DNA from: Avena insularis
Taxonomy: Eukaryota; Streptophyta; Magnoliopsida; Poales; Poaceae
Reading direction: 5' to 3'
Length of the DNA: 64,000 nt
Assembly: GCA_023614405.1 (NCBI GenBank)
Contig: CM042685.1
Span: 87,286,684 to 87,350,683 of the forward strand
Below are positions 35,590 to 45,253 of the stretch, in pieces (positions within the stretch are counted from its first letter, which is position 1; the number at the start of each line of letters is the position of its first letter). The translations under genes were made by a program, and so were the position numbers. The notes under the pieces are model-generated. The model was given only the letters and a program-made list of their open reading frames with translations, had not been told where the DNA came from and ran no database searches.

Positions 35590-37360
35590 TCCTCCCTCCG
35601 TGGATCTGCATGAAGAAGTACATACAAATGAGTATGCTAATTCAAGATCCAAAACAACCCGGTACCGACATTAATCTGTATCTCGGGCTGTTGAAAGAGG
35701 AGCTAGCCACGTTATGGGAATCTGGAGCCAATACTTACGATGCTATCACACAAGATTATTTCACTATGAGAGCCGCTTTGGTCACTACGGTGCAAGACTA
35801 TCTAGGTTGCGGGTATATCTCGGGGCAGGTTATCCAAGGATTCTCCGCATGCGTTAGGTGCATGGATAACACAAGCTATCTCCAACTAGACAAAGATCCA
35901 GGGTCTTCGAAAAGCGTGTTCATGGCGCCCCGCAGATGGCTCGGAAAGAATGATGCATGGAGAATAACATGGAGATCTGTTCGATGGCAAATCCGAGACC
36001 CGAGGAATGCTAGAGCGGAGGAGCAGAGAAGAAGTGGAAGAATTGTTGAAAAACTGGAAAGATTGTCCTAAGCCTGGAAAGAAGCAAAAGAGGCAGCAAG
36101 ACAAGCCGCTACTGAAGGTATGAAAAATAAGGTCTTTTTTCGGGAGTTGCCATACTGGAAGTTTCTCCGCACGCCTCGTAGCCTTGACATCATGCATATC
36201 ATGAAAAAGTGTGCGACAGTCTGGTCACCACCATAATCAATAGGCCAGATAGGACAAAAGGTGGTTTGAAAGAAAGGCACGACCTGATATTCATGGGCAT
36301 CTAGAAGGAGCTTCACAGAGGATGCACTACTCCTGATGATCAGGAAGATGACGATGATCATGAGTCGGAGGCGACACAAGGTCGTCGGAAGGGTTAAAAA
36401 GGTCAAGAAGAACGAATATTACTGCCCTCCTTCTTGCTTCACTCTAAGCCAGGATGAGATCAAACAGTTTTTGAAGTGCCTTCTAGGAGTCAAATTTCCT
36501 TACGGCTACGTGGGCAAGATAAGCAGATACCTAGACTAGGCGAAGCAGAGGTTCAGTGGCATGAAGTCTCATGGATGTGCCGTGCTAATGGTATAGGTAC
36601 TTCCGGTTGCACTAAGAGGGATAATGGACGAGCACGTCCATGAAATGTTGTTTGGCCTCTGCAAGTTTTTCGACGTTATCTCTCGAAAGTCGATTGGCGT
36701 GAATCAGCTCGGGAGTCTACAGGAGGAGATTGTGGTGATACTATGTGAGCTTGAGGTCTACTTCCCGCCTGCATTCTTCGACATTATGGTGCATCTGCTG
36801 GTCCATGTCATGGAGGACATCGTCCAACTCGGGCCGATGTTCCTCCGCAGCATGATGGTGTTTGAAAGGATGAATGGACACATCAAAGGATACGTTCGCA
36901 ACAGGTCCCGTCCAGATGGAAGCATAGCCAAGGGCTTTCTGGCCGAAGAGTGCATCTCTTTTTGCACGAATTATCTAGACATCGAGAACCCTGTCGGTCT
37001 TCCCATCTACAGGAACCATGGCAAGCTCGATCGATCTGGTCACCGAGAGGGTCGTCGCGTACTGCATCCAGACTTCGATTGTCGATGCGCAAACTTTGAT
37101 CGAGCAATCCTCGTCGCGCTACAGCATTTAGAACTGCTCGATCCTTGGGTACAGAAGCACAAAAGGATAATCGAGAAGAAGTATAGTTACTAGGGAACAC
37201 AGAGGACACAGGGAGAAATAATCAAAGAGCACAACTCAGATTTCATGCATTGATTTAGGCAGACGCTCCTTGATAATCTCCCACGATCGCATTATTCTGA
37301 CACGGAAAAGATCATATTCACCTTGTCGCGGGGACCCATGCAAATTACCTCTTGTATTTT
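35590..37360 (+). pseudogene. CACTA TNP2-like transposase, 3' part
   Basis: It continues the interrupted frame at 35595: PPWICMKKYIQMSMLIQDP, then the Leu-rich LLKEELATLW and TMRAALVTTVQDYLG, all typical of the TNP2 catalytic domain. LDIMHIMKKC near 36185 corresponds to the second conserved Asp/His block. A second domain at about 36690-37000 matches DUF4218: LQEEIVVILCELEVYFPPAFFD then MVHLLVHVMED then RMNGHIKGYVRNRSRPDGSI. Stops or shifts occur near 36070, 36230, 36395, 36538 and 37250. It ends after HNSDFMH(*)FRQTL and SRGP near 37350. One gene with 23347-24452. Confidence 0.92.
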
Positions 37361-38330
37361 TTTCAATTGCTACTACTACTAAGCCTACAGCATCAGATCC
37401 TTAGTATACAGATAAAGCAATGCATTTTAAGAAAGCATTATGCTGAAGGAATTTGTACTTAGTCTGAATTTTGTACATCAAGCATTATAGTTAGCAGTAT
37501 GAATTTTGTACTTAGTCTAAATTTTTTACTTAGTCTGAATTTGTACTTAGTCTGAATTTTGTACATCCCTACTGTGTCGTTAGTCTGAAGGAAATAAGAA
37601 AGCATTGAAGAGTTTAAAAAGCAATGCACATCACTCATGTTCTTCTTGTAGTTAGTAGTAGCTTGCAATATACCTGGCAGTAGGTTAGCTTGCAGTTAGT
37701 AGTAGCTTGTAGTTAGCAGTAGGTTAGCTTGTAGTTGCTTTAGTAGGTTAGCAGTAGGTTAGTCTATCTTGTAAAGTAAATTGTTAAAATAGAAAATTAT
37801 GTTGGTCACAGAACTGAACTGCAGTACAAATTCTTTCTTATTAGCTTTGGTCCATTTGCTTGCTAAACTGAACTGTCATTTGCTTGCTAAACTACAAGCT
37901 TGCTGAAATGAACTGTCATTTGCTTGCTAAACTGTCATTTTCTTGCTGAACTGAACTGTCATTTGCTTGCTGAACTGAACTGAATTGAACTGTCATTTGC
38001 TTGCTGTCAATTTGTAGGTTTTGTAGCTTGCTGTCATTTGTTCTTCTAAGTTATGGTGTATGGTGTATTCTCATTTTCTTATTGCAAGCAAATTACAGCA
38101 AGGATTGTTGTTATTGTTGTCGCACTTGAAATTGTGCTTGTGCTTGTATAAAGCACTTTCTTATGTCATGTATGCAGGTTCTTGTATGAAATGATTCCTG
38201 ATTTTTGTCGGAATGTTGATTAACTTCCGTTTTGACATAAATCGGGCACTCATAGTTTAAGAAAATTAGCAAAGGCCATGCCAGATTTTTCCGTGCACTT
38301 TGTTACTAACCAATTATTTGCTTTTTATTA
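37361..38330 (+). other. CACTA intergenic region with simple repeats and a copied leader motif
   Basis: No ORF. At 37660-38050 two short-unit repeats dominate: TTAGCAGTAGGTTAGCTTGTAG and CTGTCATTTGCTTGCTAAACTGAA. At 38205-38335 AATGTTGATTAACTTCCGTTTTG, then GGCCATGCCAGATTTTTC and an acceptor-like TTTTATTAG, parallel the leader of the first gene at 23188-23340. Confidence 0.7.
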
Positions 38331-41280
38331 GTGAAAACATGTGTGACAATGACGAGGCTGTCTGTTCTAAGCGCATCAGCGCTGAAGGAGAAGTCAGACC
38401 TCCGAATAAATAATTGACATTTTGGGAGGCAGCCCAGCGGCTAAAAGACGAAGAAGAATACCATCCTTCGGAGAGCGAGGACGATGAGATGGACGACGTG
38501 GAGGAATAAGCCAAAGGAACGACGGATTATGAAACCACTGATGGCGGCGAGGGCACATGGAGTGGTAGCTATCCTCCTAAGAATAAGAAGAAGCCGAAGG
38601 AACAGCGCCCGAACACAGTCAGCATCGTCAAAGAGGAAATTACCCAAGTGAGCCCAACAGGGGTTCCTTTGGCGCCCGACCTTGTCGTCAGAGGGTACGG
38701 TGGGAAAGTGGCGGCGATCACCCGGACCACCACCTCGATCAACACCGAGAATCTCCGACATAAAGATAATGGCCACTTTCCCACACTCCTCTTCGAGAAG
38801 CTGCACGCAAGATACAAGTTCCCCATTGAGTATGGAACACAAATTATCATGGGAATGAAGTAAAAAAATCCGCCGTCACAAAGATGAGCACCGCCCTGGC
38901 CAGCTGGAGAACCCGGATAAAGAAGAAGATCTATAAAGAAGGCAAAAGTCTCGAGGAGATCCAGAAGATTGACCCGTAGATCACCGAAGATCAGTACCGG
39001 GAGTTCAAGGAGAGGTGTGAATCAGAAAGATCCCAGGCCTCGAGTAATCGGGGAAAGGTGTTGCACGCGATGAATATAGGTCACCACCATCTCGGATCTG
39101 GTGGATATAGAACTGCGGAGGCCAAATGGGATAAGGAGGATGAACATTATAGAGCTAAGGGGATACCTAACCCCTTTGCGAAATTCGAAAAGGGGCAGCT
39201 TCGAAACTTCATCAGGGCCCGTTAACATGTGGATCCAAAAACCAAACAACTCATGGCGGATCCTGTGGTGAAGGAATTCAAGGAAATTATGGTAAGTAAT
39301 TTAATTACTGCGGATCAACTCGATTGCATTCTTATCGATGAAGTCGAATTTCTAAATGGTTCACTGTTACTTCTTCTGCATGAGGAGGAAATAACTAGTC
39401 ATGGATCCCATGGTTCCTCATCCCAGGGATCGGCGGCGGCCACCCGGTGGGATAACCCTTTTAACAGGGCGATGAACCGGGCCTCCGGGGTTACAAAGAA
39501 AATCATGTCGCTTACAAAGAAGCCATCGTCGGCTGGCCGGCCTCGGGGGTAAGAATTGGGTGGATCATTTTGGTCCACCATTGAGGACGCGTGTGGCGTC
39601 GTCGGGAAGGAGCGAGGAGGAAAACCGCGAGTTTCAAGAACTTAAGGAACAAGTGGCGCGGATCCCGCAGATTGTCCAAGACAACCTGGCAATCACCCTC
39701 ACGTCCATCCTGCCTACCTTGGTGGAGTCAATAGCGAACTGGGGTGTGGGTGGTCGACAAGGGACGTGCTCGATTCCAAGCATGGTCAGCAGCCACACAA
39801 ATAATGCGGCACCGACGAATTAGGTGAATTATGTGTTTGTGACTCCGCCCGCTAGCACCGCGGCACCAGAAGTGTTGGTGACTCCCCCTTCCATCACCGC
39901 GGCGCCAGACATGTTGGTGACTCCTCCTGCCATCCTTGTGGCGGTAGGGAGAATACACCGGTGGCCGGCACCGCGGCATCAAGAAGCCCCTCCGTCTCTT
40001 GCACGCCCGTCGTCGTATGTGGTGGCTCAACATTAGCCGATCTCGATGCCATCACGGTAAACAAATTGCTTTACCGCCTTTCATGCCATCTATTAATCTC
40101 ATGGCATCTCTTTGATGCCGTACATGTTTTCCGTAGATGGATGTTCCTTGCACTCTCTTATGCTACGTGAACAACAAGCTGAGGGATGTTTCCAAGGGTA
40201 CCATTGTTCAACCCTTGCAGCTCACGTTCCACTCAAGGTCGATGCCAGATAGCATGCACAAGGTTAAAATTAGTCGGGTGCTAAGGGGTTGCGATGACCT
40301 AGAACCTCCCATTCAACCCCTAGCAGCGGATGAAGAAGAGCCGGCTGTCCTTAGAGGTTGCTTCAGATTATTCTTGCAATGGCCAAAGAGCATGATTCGT
40401 TGGGGACAGCGGGGGCCATCACGCCACAGACAACAGCACCGCCTGTCGTGCCAACGACAAGCGGTGGCAAGGCTCCCTTACCGCCCTCGCCATCACCTCC
40501 ACGCGGTAGGTCGGATAATCATATTGATGATATGCACATGGCGTAGGATCCGGCCGAGGACGACGAAGACTTAGATGATCAGTTCTTCAACACTCAGTTT
40601 TGCAATGAAGACCCAGCTGGTGGCCCCATAGAGAAACCCACTATCACCAAGCGTCTTTTTGGTTCTCAGGACACGCCTCCAGCTTGCGCCTTCACCAAGC
40701 CAACTGATACAACCAACCGACCCTTTATTCTAAGCCCTGACAAACTACATAGGGCGGCCAATGCTCAAATTGCGGTGCCTGTCCGCTCTCCAAAAGGAAA
40801 AAAGGCCAGGAAAAGAAAATCATGTAGCTCGAGCCAGCCGATGGCGTCAACTGCGAATCCGATCAGGTTTCTTTACGGGCCACCAAGACCCAAGGGTGTT
40901 ACGTGGAGGATTCATGTGGCGGGTGAGCCCATGCTACCTAAGAATTTGCGGAGGCTCGCCAGTTCGGAATTGAAGAGTGTGCATGAAGGTGTGCTGACGG
41001 TAGAGAGACGCCTTCTGCTGGAGAAAGATCCCTCGCACCCGGTATTCGTGGTTAAGGTGACACCAGGCTTGGGCTTCATCGACAATGCCCCCATGGATTT
41101 GTTCTTCCTGCGGTTTGACGACATCTTCAGTATGTTCCACCTGTACCCGCTGCTCTATTCCATGGTCCGCCTGTTTTCTCTCAGCCTGGCCATGCAGATC
41201 ATTAGAGAGAACACCTCGGGCATCGCGGTAGTGGAATCCTACTACATGCGTGACGGCTGCTTGGGAAGCACCGCTGAATG
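38331..41280 (+). pseudogene. CACTA second gene, TNP1/En-Spm-like (Transposase_24 and Transposase_23-like domains)
   Basis: Reading frames chain through stops and probable introns. 38400-38530 is acidic. About 38940-39300 has the Transposase_24-like core: QYREFKERCESE, then HHLGSGGYRTAEAKWDKED, then PNPFAKFEKGQLRNFIRAR. A donor-like GTAAGT follows at 39291. 39560-40036 is a Glu-rich coil (EENREFQELKEQV) followed by three VTPP..TAAP repeats. 40137-40390 matches Transposase_23: CTLLCYVNNKLRDVSKGTIV, ending LFLQWPKSMI. 40775-41280 begins KGKKARKRKS (possible nuclear signal) and leads into the ULP1-like part. In related elements this protein binds the subterminal repeats. Confidence 0.8.
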
Positions 41281-42002
41281 ACGATTCATGGTATTGTACC
41301 TAAAAGGAATCTTTGTGGCGAACAAGACAAAGGAATACATTTTCGTGCCTTACTTTCCCGAGTAAGTCATTATTCACTCGCCACCAAGACAAAGGAATAC
41401 ATTTTCCAACAGATTCCATTTGAATTTTTTTGCGCAGAGATGAATATTGCACACTCATCTCCTTATCTCCATAGAATTCGCACGCCATGTATTTCGACTC
41501 GGGGAGTCTAGAAAAGAAAAAAAACTAGGACAAGATCAAGGAAGTTCTGGATGCTGCTCTCACTGACTATGCCTCGACGAAAGGCACCACCTTCATGCGT
41601 AAGAAGGTCAAGTTTGGCAGGCATGTCTTCAACCATGTAACAGAGTTCCCCTGTGTGAAGCAGCCGAAAGGAAGTAAGAAAGAAGCCTACTATGCACTCC
41701 ATCACATGAGGGCGTTCGTATTAGACCAGTAGAATTCTACGCTGCCAGATCATCTCAAACAGTGGGCCGAAGCTAAGGCCAAGATCATTGGCTTAGATAT
41801 TAGACAAGAGATGTATCGCATCTAGCAGCAGTTTCATGCAATCATCTTTTGTGATGTAATGACTTTGGGGGGGTCTTCTATGGAGGAAATCTCCCGAATA
41901 ATCATGACATAGAAGATCGCCTAGAGATACAGGGTGACTATAGGAAGTTCATGACAAGACAAGGCGTCATCCCGTTCCCTGAGCCGAGCCAGAAGTCTTG
42001 AT
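41281..42002 (+). pseudogene. ULP1-like C-terminal domain of the CACTA second gene
   Basis: Fragments fit the C48 (ULP1-type) fold often found at the end of CACTA second genes: ANKTKEYIF, HYSLATKTKEYIF (candidate active-site His), MYFDSGSLEKKK (candidate Asp), FPCVKQPKGSKKEAYYALH then MRAFVL. In active C48 enzymes the QxxxxxDCG motif supplies Cys; here the equivalent place reads KEAYY, so a protease role is unlikely. A 20-bp direct repeat (ACAAGACAAAGGAATACATT, 41325 and 41387 regions) duplicates one strand. Stops at 41733 and 41824 follow. Confidence 0.6.
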
Positions 42003-42194
42003 GTTGGCCTAGTTGTAGTTACAAACTATAGATGACATTTTTGTGTGTGGACAAGTACATGCTACTACTTAGCATATTAGGTATATGAATCATCGCTTAC
42101 TTATTTTGCTTATTATTATTATATATGAATCAATGCTTGTTTTTTTTCTTACTCTTTGGTCCTTTGCTTACTTTGGTCCTTCTTTTTCCTTACT

Positions 42195-42790
42195 TTAGTC
42201 TTTTTTCAAGAATGTCGATGATTGAAATGTCGTGGCACACTATATATGAGAATATGCTACGATGGGATGGTGAGCCTTGTGATATGCACAAGTCCAGGTG
42301 TTGTGCATCCTACTTGGCTAACTGTTCCGTCGTAGCATATTATATGTATATATATGAGGCATTCTTTTTGAGTTACTTTGGTCTTTTTCAAGAATAATGT
42401 CGATGATTGAAATATCGTGGCACACTATATATGTAAATATGGTGTGACGGGATTGTAAGCCTTGTGTTATGAAAAAGTCCAGATGTTGTGCATCCTACTT
42501 GGCTTACAGTTCTGTCATAGCATATTCCTGTGTCCGACGACCTAGTTATATATGAGGCATTTTTTTTGAGTTACTTTGGTATTTTTCGAGAATGCCGATG
42601 ATTGAAATGTCGTGGCATGCTATATATGTGAATATGCTGCGATGGGATTGTACGCCTTGTGCTATGCACAAGTCCAGGTGGTGTGCATCCTACTTGGCGG
42701 ACACTTCCATCATTGCATATTCCTGTGTCCAACAACCTAGTTATATATGAGGCATGCTTTTGGAGTTACTTTGGTCTTTTCGAGTTGGGA
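42195..42790 (+). repeat. Three tandem copies of a 182-198 bp unit in CACTA 3' region
   Basis: Units start at about 42206, 42388 and 42586 with AAGAATGTCGATGATTGAAATGTCGTGGCA..., and each ends GAGGCATTCTTTTTGAGTTACTTTGG. No ORF is preserved between units. Confidence 0.88.
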
Positions 42791-42876
42791 GTACTTTCTA
42801 TAAGTATATCTTCATATGCGACTTTAATTATACATGTTTTTTCAATCACCGGTTAATTATTATTGCCAACTTGTAG

Positions 42877-43119
42877 ATGACGTGGTATGTCGTGTACAAG
42901 GGACGGGTTCCCGGAGTCTAAGATGATTGGGAAGACTACCGGAGACAGGTGCACTGTTTCAGTGGCAATATCTACAAAGGGTACACCACTATGGCGGAGG
43001 CGGAAGCTAGATACACGCGCTATCTAGCAGGAGTTAGGACAAGGAACCAGATGAAGACCTACACCTTCATCGCGGTGATGCTTATCGTCTTTGGTTGTTT
43101 ATCCCGCGCTTGTTTCTAG
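42877..43119 (+). pseudogene. Small viroplasmin-like (RNase H1 N-terminal fold) protein with C-terminal hydrophobic segment
   Basis: An 80-codon frame starts MTWYVVYKGRVPGV, followed by a TAA at 42919 where the family has Tyr, then DDWEDYRRQVHCFSGNIYKG and YTTMAEAEARY. The WYVVYKGRVPGVY...W..C..QV..F....YKGY...EEAEA pattern is the caulimovirus-viroplasmin / RNase H1 hybrid-binding domain. The end (TFIAVMLIVFGCLS) looks like a membrane segment. It sits alone at the 3' end of CACTA, downstream of the second gene and before the subterminal repeats. Such ORFs in grass CACTAs are plausible from recall. Function unknown; RNA-DNA hybrid binding is inference. Confidence 0.7.
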
Positions 43120-43633
43120 CTAGTTTAGATGTCTAGGCGAGCTTCGGAGATCTAACTTGTTCGAGACACATGTATTTGCATGTCACCATATACTTTGTAA
43201 CTTGATCGAAAAAATGTAACTTATACTATGTATTCATGTATGGGACTTATCTATATGTATTTGTTTCAATCTTGTTTTGCAAATTGTGTATTCATATATA
43301 TAACTGTATATATTATATCTGTGTGTGTATATATGCTTTAAATATTGTATATAATCTGTATAGAATATCATTTGGCTCAGAATAATTTTTTTTTGCCCAT
43401 GACGCACATGGCATGGATTTATTGACGCACATGATCTAAAGAGCACGTGAAGAACATTAGTGGCGCACTGCCCTGTGCTCCCCTAAGAAGATAGTGGAAG
43501 CGCACTATCATTTATAGCCGTGGCGCATTGGCAGGTGCGCTACATATGTGTCCAGGTAACCGTGAGGCGCACCACTAGTGCGCCATGGATGGGATTTTTA
43601 GGTGCGCCACGAACATCCCTTTTCCTAGTAGTG
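43120..43633. repeat. CACTA 3' AT-rich tail, subterminal repeats and terminus
   Basis: 43120-43400 is AT-rich with no ORF. From about 43400 come GACGCACATGGC, AGTGGCGCACTG, GAAGCGCACTATC, CGTGGCGCATTGG, GGTGCGCTAC, GAGGCGCACCACTAGTGCGCCATGG and GGTGCGCCACGAACATCCC, then the terminus CCTAGTAGTG. These pair with the 5' array. Confidence 0.88.
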
Positions 43634-44994
43634 CAGGGAGCCGTGGTCAGTTACTCGACCCATGATCAGTAAGGATCAGGGTAGGGTACCCGTTTGGTGT
43701 GGGTCAAGCATACAATATCTACAAAGTGTAAATCTATTCGAATATCTGAGTCCTCGATCATGGACGGTTGGGAAGGTTGCTGTAGAGTGGTGCTGGTTTT
43801 GTTTTCAAAACGGATTTGGAAAAAGAAAGTGGTTTCTAAAACCATGTGGGCTGAGGGACACAAGATAAGGAAGGGGATAACCTGGTCAGTTAAGGACCGT
43901 GGAGATAAAATAGAGTGCCCCAATCCTAGTATTTTCCAAAGATTTTCAAAAAGGTTTCCAAAAAAATTATAATAGTTCCCAACAAACCCTTGTAGATGCT
44001 ATATCAGTAAGAGAAAATATTTTAGAAACAACCATTCTTGGAACCCTCCACTACCACAGCCATGTTGCAAATCCACTTGTCATTATTGTTTATCTTAAGG
44101 TGGTTTGCAAGTACATTCAAAGTACTCATCGGCATTCTTCCTAGCTATTTACTTGGCCAAATTTTCCGAAGCATGAGGAGATATGGAGATGCTAACGTCT
44201 ATGCGAGCTAGGCCGTCTTCCGAGTCAATCACCTATAGGTTAATGCATGACATGGGCTCTGCGCTTGAATACTTCCTCTACTTTATCTTGTAATCTCCAT
44301 AATGGAAAAAATGTAAGTTATGTACTCGCTACTTATGGATAATGTAATTATACTAGTCTGTTATGCTCACGGCTCACTGACAATTGGAACGTGAATTGCA
44401 GGCATAACAGGGATTCTCGGACCGTAAATCTGTGTCCCACAGACTTGGTATCATAAATAAAATAGGTTGAACCAATCCTAGTGTTTTCCAAATCTTTTCA
44501 AAAAAAATTGCAGATGTTTTATAATAGTTCCCACAAAACCTTGTAGATGCTATATTTGCAATAGAAACTATTTTACAAAGGAAACATTCTTGGAACCCTC
44601 CATTACCATAGCCATATTGCATATCCACTTGTCATTATTGTTTATCTTAAGGTGGTTTGTGAGTACATTCAAAGTACTCACCGGCATTGTCCCTGGATAT
44701 TTACTTGGCTAGATTTTCTGAAGCACGAGGAGATATGGAGATGCTGACGTCTATGTGAGCTAGGTCATCTTCCCAGTCAGTCGCTTGTAGCATAAGGCAT
44801 GACATGGGCTCTTCACTTGAAGACTTCTGCTACTTGATGTTGTAATCGTCATAATGGCAAAAATGTAAGTTATGTACTCGCTACTTATGGATGATGTAAT
44901 GATACTAGTTTGTTATGCTCACGGCTCACTGATCATGGGAATGTGAATTGCAGGCATAATGGGGATTCTTGGACCATAAATTCGGGGTCCCACA
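43634..44994 (+). repeat. Family R 5' LTR, part 3, with duplicated end
   Basis: It resumes right after CACTA. It shares landmarks with the family A LTR end: a GTAC hairpin, GGCATAACAGG close to the terminus, and a CA ending. LTR ends occur twice, at 44441 (GTGTCCCACA) and 44994 (GGGTCCCACA). Subtracting inserts, the whole R LTR is about 5.7 kb, or about 5.15 kb without the duplication. Confidence 0.75.
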
Positions 44995-45007
44995 TACTTG
45001 GTATCAG
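43903..45007 (+). repeat. Tandem duplication (about 552 bp) spanning LTR end and PBS
   Basis: Copy 1 is 43903-44454, copy 2 is 44455-45007, offset 552-553 bp throughout. Each unit starts GATAAAATAG / AATAAAATAG...CCAATCCTAGT, includes the hairpin, LTR terminus CCCACA and the start of the PBS (TTGGTATCA). Substitutions and small indels separate the copies, so it is not a recent event. Confidence 0.9.
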
Positions 45008-45011
45008 ATCC
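44999..45011 (+). other. Primer-binding site, family R
   Basis: TGGTATCAGATCC, complementary to initiator tRNA-Met with one mismatch to TGGTATCAGAGCC, four bases after the LTR end. A truncated twin, TGGTATCA, lies at 44446-44453 in the first duplicate. Confidence 0.8.
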
Positions 45012-45253
45012 ATCCTGACTGTAGGATACCTTAGTTAGCATGGACGGTAGATAGGACAACCCCCTATTTCTGAAAACCTTATCTTTAGAAAACTATTTCT
45101 TCAAAAGATTTTCGAAAGATTCCTTATCTTATCTTCCCTGATTTAAAATCTTGAAAATGGTTTAATGTATATCTCGTCTACTTTCAAATGTTTTGTTTTC
45201 CAAAAACAATCTCGACTTAGAAACTCTGAAGATGGAGATCCCAAGATGACAAG

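Larger units (their letters stand above)
22409..43633 (+). mobile_element. CACTA (En/Spm-type) DNA transposon, interrupted
   Basis: The right end reads TTTTCCTAGTAGTG, the inverse of CACTACTAGGAAAA. The left end is CCCTACTAG, the CACTA terminus with one change. Both ends carry arrays of GTGCGCCAC-type subterminal repeats. Length is 21.2 kb, of which about 11.1 kb is a later LTR element inside the transposase gene, leaving about 10.1 kb. Genes in order: TNP2-like transposase, a second TNP1/En-Spm-like gene with ULP1-like tail, and a small viroplasmin-like ORF, all on plus and all broken. CAG follows the right end and CAG lies two bases before the left end, so the 3-bp target duplication is not clean. 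Confidence 0.93.

Noticed and set aside
35590..35606. CTCCCTCCGT resembling a Stowaway MITE end
   Set aside because: It is TNP2 coding sequence plus target duplication; no partner terminus or hairpin.
37660..38050. CRISPR-like short repeats
   Set aside because: Units are contiguous and variable with no unique spacers; plant simple repeat.
22409..43633. Possibility that the CACTA carries captured host genes
   Set aside because: Every readable piece fits CACTA genes or the inserted retroelement; the viroplasmin-like ORF is short and lies in a position consistent with an element gene.
22404..43636. CAG target-site duplication of CACTA
   Set aside because: CAG follows the right end but is separated from the left terminus by two extra bases, so it is noted only as possible.
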